A DNA stretch of 51,653 nucleotides. Source: Zhongshania aliphaticivorans (lineage in GTDB: Bacteria; Pseudomonadota; Gammaproteobacteria; Pseudomonadales; Spongiibacteraceae). Location of the stretch: contig NZ_CACSIJ010000001.1 in NCBI RefSeq assembly GCF_902705855.1, forward strand, positions 607,727 to 659,379, read 5' to 3'. A program made the position numbers and the translations under genes. Within the stretch, counting starts at the first letter, position 1, and each line of letters begins with the position of its first letter. The notes beneath the pieces are model-generated. The model did no database searches, was not told the DNA's origin, and was given only the letters and a program-made list of their open reading frames with translations. Below are positions 19,806 to 28,428 of this stretch, piece by piece.

Positions 19806-21164
19806 CTAAAGGCGCAACACATCGTTATATAAAGCAAAAATCATCACAAATACTACTAACACCAAGCCCAGCTGATTAGCCCAGACTTGCACCTGTTCTG
19901 CCACAGGCTTACCGGTCACCCACTCTACCAGAGCGTAGACAATATGCCCGCCGTCTAATACTGGAATCGGTAATAAGTTCAAAACCGCTAAGCTGATACT
20001 CAACAATGCCAAAAACGTCAGCCAAGCAAAAAATCCGTACTGCACCGAAGAGCTCGCCACTTTAGCAATGGTTATCGGCCCACTCAAGTTTTTCGGTGAT
20101 AACAAGCCCATCAACATCTTTTTAATTGAGGATAAGGTGAAGGCGCTCATTTTCCACGTTTTGTCAACTGCGGCGACGGCTGCACCAACCACACCATATT
20201 GCATGGTTCGCTGCATTGCCTCAGGCCATGCCGGCATAGCAACACCCACTCCAACATAGCCATAAGCATGCGATTCATCGTCTAACTTACGCTCAGGAGT
20301 AATGTTTAAAATAAGCTGCCGATTATCGCGTTCGACCGTCACTGACACCGATTCTTCCGGCCGCTGGCGAACATATTCCACCCACCCCTGCCACGTGATC
20401 ATAGACTGACCATCGGCCGCTACGACTAAGTCTCCGGCCCGCATACCACCGTGTTCCGCAGGACTGTCGACTACCACTGTTTCTATTTTTGGCACCACTT
20501 CAGGCACAAACAAGGTAACACCTAGCTCACGAACCGGATTCGGCTCCTCAATATCATGCATCCAATCGCTCAAGGTCACGATATTTTCTGTAACAATGTC
20601 AGAATCCGCGGAACGCATCGCGAAATGGACTTCACCATTTTCGCCTATACGCTCTAAAAGCTGCATCTGTAAGGCTTCCCACGTTGGTGTAGGCTCACCA
20701 TCGACCGAGAGAAACTCTTGCCCGGCGCTGATACCAGCCTGCTCGGCCAAAGACCCAACCTCAACCTTCGAAACAACAGGAGCAACACCGCTGACGCCAT
20801 TCAGAAAAACCAACCAATAAACAAACACCGCCAAAACGATATTTGCCAACGGCCCAGCCGCCGCAATGGCAATGCGCGAACGAGGTGATGCGCGGTTAAA
20901 TGTCTGCTCAACTAACTCATCAGGAACAGGGCCTTCACGCTCGTCTAGCATTTTAACGTAGCCACCCAAGGGGATTCCGGCTACGACGTACTCAGTTCCA
21001 CTGCGATCAGACCACGACAGCAAGGGCTTGCCGAAGCCAATCGAAAAACGCAAAACCTTGACGCCACAACGCCTCGCAACCCAAAAATGGCCGAATTCAT
21101 GCACCGCCACCAAAATAGCGAGGGTTAGCAGTGTCACCACAATTGTTTGCAACATATCTAGCAC
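19806..21164 (-). CDS. rseP: RseP, site-2 intramembrane zinc protease
   Basis: Inner-membrane metalloprotease of 452 residues. In the family it cleaves RseA to release sigma-E and clears remnant signal peptides. The zinc motif HEFGH is at residues 22-26, the third ligand is in VLDGGHIVYALVEW, and two PDZ domains lie in between (about 115-310). The GTG at 21164 is preferred because it puts HEFGH exactly where E. coli has it and has AGGGC upstream; an ATG at 21155 is the alternative. Confidence 0.95.
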   Translation of the reverse strand: MLDMLQTIVVTLLTLAILVAVHEFGHFWVARRCGVKVLRFSIGFGKPLLSWSDRSGTEYVVAGIPLGGYVKMLDEREGPVPDELVEQTFNRASPRSRIAIAAAGPLANIVLAVFVYWLVFLNGVSGVAPVVSKVEVGSLAEQAGISAGQEFLSVDGEPTPTWEALQMQLLERIGENGEVHFAMRSADSDIVTENIVTLSDWMHDIEEPNPVRELGVTLFVPEVVPKIETVVVDSPAEHGGMRAGDLVVAADGQSMITWQGWVEYVRQRPEESVSVTVERDNRQLILNITPERKLDDESHAYGYVGVGVAMPAWPEAMQRTMQYGVVGAAVAAVDKTWKMSAFTLSSIKKMLMGLLSPKNLSGPITIAKVASSSVQYGFFAWLTFLALLSISLAVLNLLPIPVLDGGHIVYALVEWVTGKPVAEQVQVWANQLGLVLVVFVMIFALYNDVLRL

Positions 21165-21231
21165 GTTTGTTTGCCCTATCGCGCCAAGCAGTCTAGTAAA
21201 TAGCGACCACTCAAAAGCCTTTTAAAATTCA

Positions 21232-22425
21232 TTAAGTCGATGTTTTATGGGAAATTATTTCCATCGCGCAACGTCGAGATTTATTATCCGCATGTTGGAC
21301 ATCCGCTAACGATTGCGGTTCAACTATCGCCACCTTGAGCATTACTTCTTCGATCACCACCGCTATATGGATAAAGCTCAAGCGACCGTCTAAAAATGCC
21401 TCTACCGCCAACTCATTTGCGGCGTTCAATACCGCTGGCGCTGTCCCACCTCTGATCGCCGCCTCGCGCGCAAGCCGTAAACAGGGGAAACGCTGCTCGT
21501 CTGGCGCCTCAAAATCCAAGCGCGCCTGAGTAATAATATCCAAACCACCAACACCTGAGGCTATACGCTCCGGCCAAGCCAAAGCATGGGCGATAGGCGT
21601 ACGCATGTCGGGATTACCAAGCTGCGCCAATACTGAGCCGTCAATATACTCAACCATAGAGTGAATAACACTCTGCGGATGAACAATAATATCAATTTTT
21701 GATGCGTCGGTATGAAAAAGCCAGCAAGCTTCAATTAGCTCCAAACCCTTGTTCATCATGGTCGCTGAATCGACCGAAATTTTACGCCCCATAGACCAAT
21801 TGGGGTGCGCGCAAGCCTGATCAGGACTCACACTGCGTAAATCTTCCAGTGGCGTTGTTCGAAAAGGCCCACCCGAGCCGGTTAACAAAATACGCTGAAC
21901 ACCATTAGAAAATGGATTTTCCGCTCGCCCATCAGTCTGACTTCGGCTTGGCAGGCATTGAAATATCGCATTATGCTCGCTGTCTATCGGCAATAACGTC
22001 GCGCCATGACGCTCGACAGCATCCATAAATAGTGGCCCCGCCATAACCAAGGCTTCTTTATTGGCTAACAGGACTTTTTTACCTGCCTCAACCGCCGCCA
22101 TTGTCGGCACCAAACCAGCAGCACCAACAATCGCCGCCATAGTGACATCTGCCTCGCGCGCAACCGCACACAAGCCTGCTTCGCCACTCAAGACCTCAGT
22201 GCTAAGGCCGGCGCCAGCGAGCCGAGCAGCGAACGCTTGCGTAAGTGTGGCGTCTGCTAATACCGCGTACCGTGGTGAAAACATTTCAACTTGCGCAAAT
22301 AAAACATCCACACTGTGATTTGCAGTCAAGGCATAAACACTATATCGGTCAGGGTGACGAGCCAATACATCCAAGGTACTAGCGCCAACCGAGCCAGTAG
22401 AGCCCAACACAGTTACCGACTGCAT
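21232..22425 (-). CDS. dxr: Dxr, 1-deoxy-D-xylulose 5-phosphate reductoisomerase
   Basis: NADPH-dependent enzyme of 397 residues (398 in E. coli) that makes 2-C-methylerythritol 4-phosphate in the non-mevalonate isoprenoid pathway. The Rossmann motif [17 protein letters not shown] is at the N-terminus, with metal- and substrate-binding blocks [23 protein letters not shown] and [14 protein letters not shown]. The ATG at 22425 overlaps the cdsA stop (TAATG) and follows AGGATGG; another ATG three codons upstream is possible. Confidence 0.96.
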   Translation of the reverse strand: MQSVTVLGSTGSVGASTLDVLARHPDRYSVYALTANHSVDVLFAQVEMFSPRYAVLADATLTQAFAARLAGAGLSTEVLSGEAGLCAVAREADVTMAAIVGAAGLVPTMAAVEAGKKVLLANKEALVMAGPLFMDAVERHGATLLPIDSEHNAIFQCLPSRSQTDGRAENPFSNGVQRILLTGSGGPFRTTPLEDLRSVSPDQACAHPNWSMGRKISVDSATMMNKGLELIEACWLFHTDASKIDIIVHPQSVIHSMVEYIDGSVLAQLGNPDMRTPIAHALAWPERIASGVGGLDIITQARLDFEAPDEQRFPCLRLAREAAIRGGTAPAVLNAANELAVEAFLDGRLSFIHIAVVIEEVMLKVAIVEPQSLADVQHADNKSRRCAMEIISHKTST

Positions 22426-23273
22426 TACACCCATCCTGTTGCCATCAAACCTAACGCAAATACCGGCGCCGCAGCAGTAATGCTATCTATACGATCCATA
22501 ATACCGCCATGCCCAGGTAGAAGTTGCCCACTGTCTTTAATACCGCGATGACGCTTAACCATGCTTTCCAATAAATCTCCCAGCACCGAGGCCAACACCG
22601 TAACCGTGACAAGACAAAGTAATGGCACTAAACCGGTCGGAATCGCGTCAGGCGACATCTTTGCTAATAAAACCCACAACAACGCCGACAGCAAAACCGT
22701 CGTCGTCAAACCACCCCAAAATCCGGCCCACGACTTTCCAGGACTTACCGCTGGAGCAAGCTTGGCCTTACCAAAAGCACGGCCAACAAAATATGCACCG
22801 ATGTCTGCCGAAGCAACAAGGGCAATAACCGACAAAATAAACCAAACACCACCGTCCAAGCTGCGCAAATAACATAGCGCCAACCACGCTGGCACCAACA
22901 CCAACAAACCGATTAATCCCCGCATCCACAGCGACCCCCAAAGCCCAGCACTCAGGGGATAGGACTTAACCCACAGCAAGGCAATAGCCCACCAGAGACT
23001 CGCCGCTATCACAATTTCTTTCACTTCAGACTGATCAACATCGACAAACAGATTTGTTTTCCAGGCCGCTGCCACCATTAATGCTGCGCACACCAGCACA
23101 TAGGTAAAGCGTGAGACTTTGCTAGAAAAGCCACTAAGGTCTGACCACTCCCAGGCGCCTAGTAAGACAATAAAACCAAATACCACCGACAAAACAGGCA
23201 TAGATAGGTAGGCAAGCGCAGCCAATAGGGCCAAAACAATCACCACCGCAGTGATGATTCGCTGCTTCAACAT
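22425..23273 (-). CDS. cdsA: CdsA, phosphatidate cytidylyltransferase
   Basis: Integral membrane enzyme of 282 residues that makes CDP-diacylglycerol for phospholipid synthesis. Seven to eight hydrophobic segments are evident. The C-terminal CDP-alcohol signature appears as [19 protein letters not shown], with upstream [20 protein letters not shown] and SPGKSWAG. It lies 12 bp after uppS and is coupled to dxr by a one-base overlap. The order uppS-cdsA-dxr is that of Pseudomonas rather than E. coli. Confidence 0.95.
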   Translation of the reverse strand: MLKQRIITAVVIVLALLAALAYLSMPVLSVVFGFIVLLGAWEWSDLSGFSSKVSRFTYVLVCAALMVAAAWKTNLFVDVDQSEVKEIVIAASLWWAIALLWVKSYPLSAGLWGSLWMRGLIGLLVLVPAWLALCYLRSLDGGVWFILSVIALVASADIGAYFVGRAFGKAKLAPAVSPGKSWAGFWGGLTTTVLLSALLWVLLAKMSPDAIPTGLVPLLCLVTVTVLASVLGDLLESMVKRHRGIKDSGQLLPGHGGIMDRIDSITAAAPVFALGLMATGWV

Positions 23274-23285
23274 AAACTGACTCCC

Positions 23286-24044
23286 CTAATCTGGCGCTTC
23301 GCCATTATTATCATTTTCTCTGCCGCCAAACCGGCGATCTCGATGCGCATAGGCGTCGAGCGCCTTATCTAACTCTTGGCCATTAAAATCCGGCCAGAAA
23401 CAATCTGTAAAATACAATTCACTATAGGCGAGTTGCCACAACAAGAAATTACTAATCCGCTGCTCCCCTGCTGTACGTATACAAAGATCAGGCTTAGGGA
23501 CATCAGCAAGGGCAAGGTGACTATCAAACAACTCCACCGTGAACTCGTCGCTGCTTAGCTCCCCCGCCTTAACTTTTTCTGCGAGCACCCTCGCTGCACT
23601 AACAATATCCCACTGCCCGCCATAATCAACCGCAATAACTAACTGGGTATCGCGGTTAAATCGTGTCAATTGCTCGCTATAGTCCATTTGCTTACGCAGG
23701 GCAGACGAAAACTGGCTACGCTCACCAATAAAGCGCATACGCACACCATCAGCGTGCAATTGCTTGGTTTCACTATCAAGATAGCTCGAAAATAACCGCA
23801 TGAGGGCTTGAACTTCGAGTGTCGGGCGCTGCCAATTTTCGCTGGAAAACGCGAATAGGGTGACAATTTCAACGCCACGCTCTCGAGTTTGCTTTAACAG
23901 AGGACGTATAACTTCAACGCCAGCACGGTGGCCAGCGGAGGATTTTAAACCTTGCTGCCTAGCCCAGCGATTGTTGCCATCCATAATGATGGCAACATGC
24001 CGAGGAACACTATTAGGCGCGGACTCCCGCGTTGTTACTGCCAT
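23286..24044 (-). CDS. uppS: UppS, undecaprenyl diphosphate synthase
   Basis: Cis-prenyltransferase of 252 residues that makes the C55 carrier lipid precursor for peptidoglycan and O-antigen. The signature HVAIIMDGNNRWARQQGL (catalytic Asp in MDGN) is near residue 16, followed by SSENWQRP and the C-terminal DLCIRTAGEQRISNFLLWQ and FTDCFWPDF motifs. It is 20 bp downstream of frr and directly upstream of cdsA. Confidence 0.96.
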   Translation of the reverse strand: MAVTTRESAPNSVPRHVAIIMDGNNRWARQQGLKSSAGHRAGVEVIRPLLKQTRERGVEIVTLFAFSSENWQRPTLEVQALMRLFSSYLDSETKQLHADGVRMRFIGERSQFSSALRKQMDYSEQLTRFNRDTQLVIAVDYGGQWDIVSAARVLAEKVKAGELSSDEFTVELFDSHLALADVPKPDLCIRTAGEQRISNFLLWQLAYSELYFTDCFWPDFNGQELDKALDAYAHRDRRFGGRENDNNGEAPD

Positions 24045-24064
24045 TGAAGCTCGTCAGCTCGCCG

Positions 24065-24622
24065 TCAAATTTCCATCAGGTCGGCTTCTTTCGTCACCAG
24101 CGATTTATCAACTTCAGCAATATACTGATCGGTGATCTTTTGCACCTCGTCCTGCGCGCGCCGCTCTTCGTCTTCGCTGATCTCTTTCTCTTTCAACAAA
24201 TCTTTCAAATCAGACAGTACATCACGACGTGCATTACGAATTGATACCCGCGCACTTTCCGCTTCTTGCCGAGCTTGTTTGATATAGCCCTTGCGTGTTT
24301 CTTCCGTCAGCATAGGCATCGGAATGCGAATTACGCTGCCTGCAGAGCTAGGATTAAGACCCAAATCAGACTTCATGATGGCTTTTTCCACATCGGGAAC
24401 AATATTCTTTTCCCAAGGCGTTACCGTCAGCGTTCTTGCATCTTCAACACCAATATTCGCCAATTGCGACAACGGCGTGTCAGTACCGTAATAAGACACC
24501 CGCAAGCCATCTAGCAAGCTAGGGTGAGCACGACCGGTACGAATTTTATTGAAATTAGTGCCTAAAGCCTCAATGGTCTTAGCCATACGCTGCTTAGCGT
24601 CTTCCTTTAAATCATTTATCAC
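24065..24622 (-). CDS. frr: Frr, ribosome recycling factor
   Basis: Factor of 185 residues, the exact E. coli length, that splits post-termination ribosomes with [18 protein letters not shown] and the C-terminal [18 protein letters not shown] are typical. The start is a GTG at 24622, giving [13 protein letters not shown]. It has AGGAG eight bases upstream, fits the family N-terminus, and overlaps the pyrH end by 11 bp. The longer upstream extension to 24655 is rejected. Confidence 0.96.
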   Translation of the reverse strand: MINDLKEDAKQRMAKTIEALGTNFNKIRTGRAHPSLLDGLRVSYYGTDTPLSQLANIGVEDARTLTVTPWEKNIVPDVEKAIMKSDLGLNPSSAGSVIRIPMPMLTEETRKGYIKQARQEAESARVSIRNARRDVLSDLKDLLKEKEISEDEERRAQDEVQKITDQYIAEVDKSLVTKEADLMEI

Positions 24623-25373
24623 GGTGCTTCTCCTCACGTGCGGCAGCGGCGCCAATTAAAGTGCCCTCTTCGCCACCCACTACAATATTTAACAAAGCGC
24701 CCTGCTGCTCCATTGCAAACACCCGCAGCGGCATATTGTGATCGCGGCACAAACAGATCGCCGTCAAATCCATAACTTCGAGCTTTTTATCTAGTACTTC
24801 ATCATAGCTGAGATAATCGTACTTAACGGCACCGGGATCGCGCATCGGATCTGCACTGTAAACACCATCTACCTTCGTTGCTTTTAATACCAAGTCCGCG
24901 TCAACCTCAATACCGCGTAAACACGCCGCAGAGTCGGTTGTAAAAAACGGATTGCCTGTGCCCGCAGCAAAAATAACGACCTCACCACGTGACAACAAAC
25001 GAATCGCCTTCCGGCGATCATAGTGATCAACAACGCCACTCATGGGAATTGCAGACATCACTGAAGATTTTATATTACTACGCTCTAGCGCATCACGAAG
25101 CGCCAAGGCATTCATCACAGTCGCCAACATGCCCATATGATCGCCAGTAACGCGATCTAAGCCTGCTGTTTGCAATGCTGCGCCACGGAATAAATTACCG
25201 CCGCCAACAACCAAACCAACCTGCACGCCAATGCCAACCAACTGACCGACCTCAAGCGCCATGCGGTCCAGCACCTTAGGATCTATACCAAATCCTAGGC
25301 TTCCCATCAAAGCCTCACCACTTAACTTAAGCAGTATACGCTTGTATTTCTTATCCCGACTTTGGCTAGACAT
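24612..25373 (-). CDS. pyrH: PyrH, UMP kinase
   Basis: Amino-acid-kinase-fold UMP kinase of 253 residues, converting UMP to UDP and allosterically controlled by GTP and UTP in the family. The phosphate loop [15 protein letters not shown] starts near residue 11, with [28 protein letters not shown] and the UMP-site region [13 protein letters not shown] following. Its 3' end overlaps the frr GTG start. A hairpin terminator lies between it and tsf, so pyrH may have its own promoter, although none is obvious. Confidence 0.96.
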   Translation of the reverse strand: MSSQSRDKKYKRILLKLSGEALMGSLGFGIDPKVLDRMALEVGQLVGIGVQVGLVVGGGNLFRGAALQTAGLDRVTGDHMGMLATVMNALALRDALERSNIKSSVMSAIPMSGVVDHYDRRKAIRLLSRGEVVIFAAGTGNPFFTTDSAACLRGIEVDADLVLKATKVDGVYSADPMRDPGAVKYDYLSYDEVLDKKLEVMDLTAICLCRDHNMPLRVFAMEQQGALLNIVVGGEEGTLIGAAAAREEKHRDK

Positions 25374-25425
25374 TCTCTTACCTCACCACATTACACGATA
25401 TTTTAAAGACACCTGCATATCGCCT

Positions 25426-25454
25426 AAAGTAAAGCGGGGCCCTCAGGCCCCGCT
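25426..25454 (-). terminator. Terminator after tsf
   Basis: On the minus strand a perfect 9-bp GC-rich stem (AGCGGGGCC / GGCCCCGCT, 25433-25454) with a 4-base loop is followed by TTTACTTT. It begins 12 bp after the tsf stop. The imperfect U tract suggests partial termination, leaving some readthrough into pyrH. Confidence 0.75.
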
Positions 25455-25465
25455 AACTTAGTGGC

Positions 25466-26329
25466 TTAGCCTTTCAGCTGAGCAGCCACCTCGGCGGCAA
25501 AGTCTACTTCTTCTTTCTCGATACCTTCACCCACTTCAAAGCGGATAAACTCTTGAATATCGGCATTGCCGTTTTTCAGCAATTTACCCACAGTCAGCTC
25601 AGGGTCTTTAACAAACGCCTGATCAACCAGCGAGTTCTCTGACAGGAACTTGCGAATCCGACCATCAATCATTTTCTCGATGATTTCAGCTGGTTTGCCG
25701 CTTTCTGCCGCTTGGGCAGTGAAGATTTCACGCTCTTTTACGATCTCTTCTTCAGGCATATCTGCAGATTTAGCAACACGTGGATTAGTTGCCGCAACGT
25801 GCATCGCAACATCACGAGCCAACTCAGCGTCACCGCCTTTTAGCGCAACCAATACCGCAATGCGGTTATTAGAATGCACATAGCTATCAATCACGCCGCC
25901 TTCAGCCGTGACTACCAGCGCACGACGTACACCGATGTTCTCGCCAATTTTCTGAACCAGCGCCTCACGCGCAGCTTCCAACTCGCCAGCCATTAACACA
26001 GCAATATCAGTTTCTTTGCTGGCAAAAACTTTGTCAGTTACCAATGCCGCAAAGGCAAGGAAACCAGGCTCGCGCGCAGCGAAGTCAGTCTCGCTATTCA
26101 CCTCAACAACCACACCGTAGCTACCGTCTTCGGCAACTTTAGTGCTAACAACGCCATCAGCAGCAGTACGGCCTGCTTTTTTAGCCGCCTTCATGCCGCT
26201 AGACTTACGCATTTCTTCAATTGCCAAATCGATGTCGCCGTTTGCATCGTTCAGTGCTTTTTTGCACTCCATCATGCCAAGGCCAGTACGATCACGTAGT
26301 TCTTTAACCATTGATGCTGTTACAGCCAT
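25466..26329 (-). CDS. tsf: Tsf, elongation factor Ts
   Basis: Guanine-nucleotide exchange factor for EF-Tu, 287 residues. The N-terminal module has [16 protein letters not shown], followed by the core [13 protein letters not shown] and HVAATNPRV segments and a C-terminal coiled-coil region. Start ATG at 26329, with AAGAGGA upstream. It is separated from rpsB by 271 bp containing a strong rpsB terminator, so it must depend on readthrough or a promoter in that gap. Confidence 0.96.
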   Translation of the reverse strand: MAVTASMVKELRDRTGLGMMECKKALNDANGDIDLAIEEMRKSSGMKAAKKAGRTAADGVVSTKVAEDGSYGVVVEVNSETDFAAREPGFLAFAALVTDKVFASKETDIAVLMAGELEAAREALVQKIGENIGVRRALVVTAEGGVIDSYVHSNNRIAVLVALKGGDAELARDVAMHVAATNPRVAKSADMPEEEIVKEREIFTAQAAESGKPAEIIEKMIDGRIRKFLSENSLVDQAFVKDPELTVGKLLKNGNADIQEFIRFEVGEGIEKEEVDFAAEVAAQLKG

Positions 26330-26552
26330 CCTAAAATCCTCTTAATTACATCAAGGCGCTTCTGCACAAGTGTCTATTTCCCCTTTTACCACAGCTTCGT
26401 GCGCGAACCCTAGCTACTAAACGTTAACTGCAATTCTTGCGCGACACCATGTGATCAGAGTAGAAATACCCTACTTATCCATAGCCTCCTTAAGTGTGTT
26501 AATTCAAGTTTGAGATCAGACACGAAAATAATGCATCTGCTCAGTCAATATC

Positions 26553-26578
26553 CAAAAAAAGGGGGCCGTGCCCCCTTT
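26553..26578 (-). terminator. Strong rho-independent terminator between rpsB and tsf
   Basis: On the minus strand a 9-bp stem (AAAGGGGGC / GCCCCCTTT, 26558-26578) with a 3-base loop runs into a tract of seven T (26560-26554). It starts about 22 bp after the rpsB stop codon and should limit tsf expression from the rpsB promoter. Confidence 0.88.
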
Positions 26579-26600
26579 CGCAGACTGCTTGGCGGCCAAA

Positions 26601-27347
26601 TTACTCGGCGGCGCTTTCGCCTTCTGGTGCAGCTACTTCAACAAACTCATCTTTAGCAACAACATCGTTTGCCGCAGCGTTAATAGCAACATCGGCAACG
26701 GCAGTTACATACAATTTAATTGCACGAATCGCATCATCGTTACCTGGAATAACAAAATCTACGCCATCTGGGTTGCTGTTGGTATCAACAATACCGAATA
26801 CTGGAATACCCAGTTTATTGGCTTCTTGAATAGCAATACGCTCATGATCTACGTCGATAACAAACAACGCATCAGGCAGGCCAGACATGTCTTTAATACC
26901 GCCAATAGAGCGCTCTAGCTTCTCCATATCGCGACGACGCATCAGCGCTTCTTTTTTAGTTAACTTATCAAATGTACCGTCTAGGCTTTGCGCTTCAAGT
27001 TCACGCAGACGACGCACTGATTGACGAATAGTTTTGTAGTTAGTGAGCATGCCGCCCAACCAACGATGGCTTACAAAAGGCATACCGGCACGGGCAGCTT
27101 GCTCGCCAATAATCTTGCTTGCAGCACGCTTAGTGCCAACAAACAAGATTTTGTTCTTGTTTGCTGCCATTTTAGCAATGGCGTCAAGCGCATTGTTCAT
27201 TGCTGGAACAGTGTGCTCGAGGTTAATAATGTGGATCTTGTTACGCGCACCAAAAATGAAAGGAGCCATTTTTGGATTCCAGTAACGAGTCTGGTGACCA
27301 AAGTGAACGCCGGCTTGCAGCATTTCACGCATACTGATATGAGACAT
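26601..27347 (-). CDS. rpsB: RpsB, 30S ribosomal protein S2
   Basis: Ribosomal protein S2, 248 residues, standard for gammaproteobacteria. Signatures are [20 protein letters not shown] at the N-terminus, then [18 protein letters not shown] and [25 protein letters not shown]. The C-terminal tail is acidic and alanine-rich. Start ATG at 27347 with AAGGAAA upstream. It is the first gene of the leftward core cluster; the 5' region carries a stringent-type promoter and a hairpin that may form part of an S2 autoregulatory leader. Confidence 0.97.
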   Translation of the reverse strand: MSHISMREMLQAGVHFGHQTRYWNPKMAPFIFGARNKIHIINLEHTVPAMNNALDAIAKMAANKNKILFVGTKRAASKIIGEQAARAGMPFVSHRWLGGMLTNYKTIRQSVRRLRELEAQSLDGTFDKLTKKEALMRRRDMEKLERSIGGIKDMSGLPDALFVIDVDHERIAIQEANKLGIPVFGIVDTNSNPDGVDFVIPGNDDAIRAIKLYVTAVADVAINAAANDVVAKDEFVEVAAPEGESAAE

Positions 27348-27457
27348 GATATTTCCTTAATAAACATCGGGTTACAAACTTGCAGAGACCCCATAACCCA
27401 ACCCCAACTCTCGTTGAAGCACCCGGGATTACGTGCCGATTCCTGCGCGTCATTAAT

Positions 27458-27483
27458 CCAATAATAGCTCGAGCCATTATTGG
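27458..27483 (-). promoter_or_regulatory. Hairpin in rpsB 5' leader
   Basis: An 8-bp perfect inverted repeat (CCAATAAT / ATTATTGG) with a 10-base, internally self-complementary loop lies at the very start of the predicted rpsB transcript. In gammaproteobacteria, S2 is known to repress its own mRNA through a structured leader. I infer that this hairpin could belong to such a leader; the specific S2-binding features were not verified. Confidence 0.45.
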
Positions 27484-27490
27484 GGCGCGT

Positions 27491-27497
27491 ATTTATA
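27491..27497 (-). promoter_or_regulatory. rpsB promoter -10 with GC-rich discriminator
   Basis: The minus strand reads TATAAAT followed by ACGCGCCCC. A GC-rich discriminator after the -10 is characteristic of ribosomal promoters under stringent control by ppGpp. No good -35 hexamer is seen at 16-18 bp. The implied leader is about 135-140 nt. Confidence 0.6.
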
Positions 27498-27633
27498 CCA
27501 CAGTGCCCTAATCACATAAAGTAGAAACGACTTTTGACGCTAAAATTCTGCGATGCCTTCGCTACCCATAAAGCGATGGTTTACAATAGTCGGCTTTGAA
27601 TCGCCAGACGAAGCCGCACACCGGTATAGCCCT

Positions 27634-28428
27634 ATGAATGTAAGTATTAAAACACCAGAACAAATTGCCGCCATGCGCATCGCCGGCCGACTCGCCGCCG
27701 ACGTTCTTGAGATGATCACCCCGTATGTAAAGCCAGGCATCAGCACAGGCGAGCTAGATAAGATTTGTCATGACTATATAGTAGACGTGCAAAACGCCAT
27801 CCCCGCGCCGCTAAACTACAACGGCTTCCCAAAGTCGGTTTGCACCTCCGTTAATGAGGTAATTTGCCACGGCATTCCGTCTGACAAGAAGATACTGAAA
27901 GATGGCGACATTCTAAATATCGATGTGACCGTCATAAAAGATGGCTGGCACGGCGACACCAACCGCATGTATTACGTTGGCAATGTCCCTGAGCACGCCA
28001 AACGCCTATGTGAAGTTACCCAAGAATGCTTATATCAGGCCATCGCACTGGTTAAACCGGGTTGTACGCTAAGCGAAATTGGCACAGTAATCGCCAAACA
28101 CGCTCGAGGCAAACACTACAGTGTCGTAGAAGAATACTGTGGTCATGGCATCGGCCTAGTTTTCCACGAAGACCCTCAGGTTCTTCACTATGGAGAAGGT
28201 TATAACCGTCGTAACGATTTGGTATTAAAAGAAGGCATGACCTTCACAATAGAACCCATGATCAACGCCGGTAAAAAGCAAACCAAGCTCAACACCAAAG
28301 ATGGCTGGACGGTCACCACCCGCGACCGCCGCCTGTCCGCACAATGGGAACACACCATGGCGGTAACCGCAGACGGCGTCGAAGTTCTCACTGCTCGCCC
28401 AGACGAACCTTTTTACCGAGAGCTATAA
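27634..28428 (+). CDS. map: Map, methionine aminopeptidase type I
   Basis: Di-metal aminopeptidase of 264 residues, identical in length to E. coli Map, that removes N-terminal methionine from new proteins. Metal ligands are visible in ILNIDVTVIKDGWHGDTN (two Asp), in the histidine of YCGHGIG, and in the glutamates of FTIEPMI and WEHTM. The open frame reaches back to 27553, but the ATG at 27634 (MNVSIKTPEQ) matches the family N-terminus. It is divergent from rpsB, and its stop is immediately followed by the glnD ATG. Confidence 0.95.
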   Translation: MNVSIKTPEQIAAMRIAGRLAADVLEMITPYVKPGISTGELDKICHDYIVDVQNAIPAPLNYNGFPKSVCTSVNEVICHGIPSDKKILKDGDILNIDVTVIKDGWHGDTNRMYYVGNVPEHAKRLCEVTQECLYQAIALVKPGCTLSEIGTVIAKHARGKHYSVVEEYCGHGIGLVFHEDPQVLHYGEGYNRRNDLVLKEGMTFTIEPMINAGKKQTKLNTKDGWTVTTRDRRLSAQWEHTMAVTADGVEVLTARPDEPFYREL

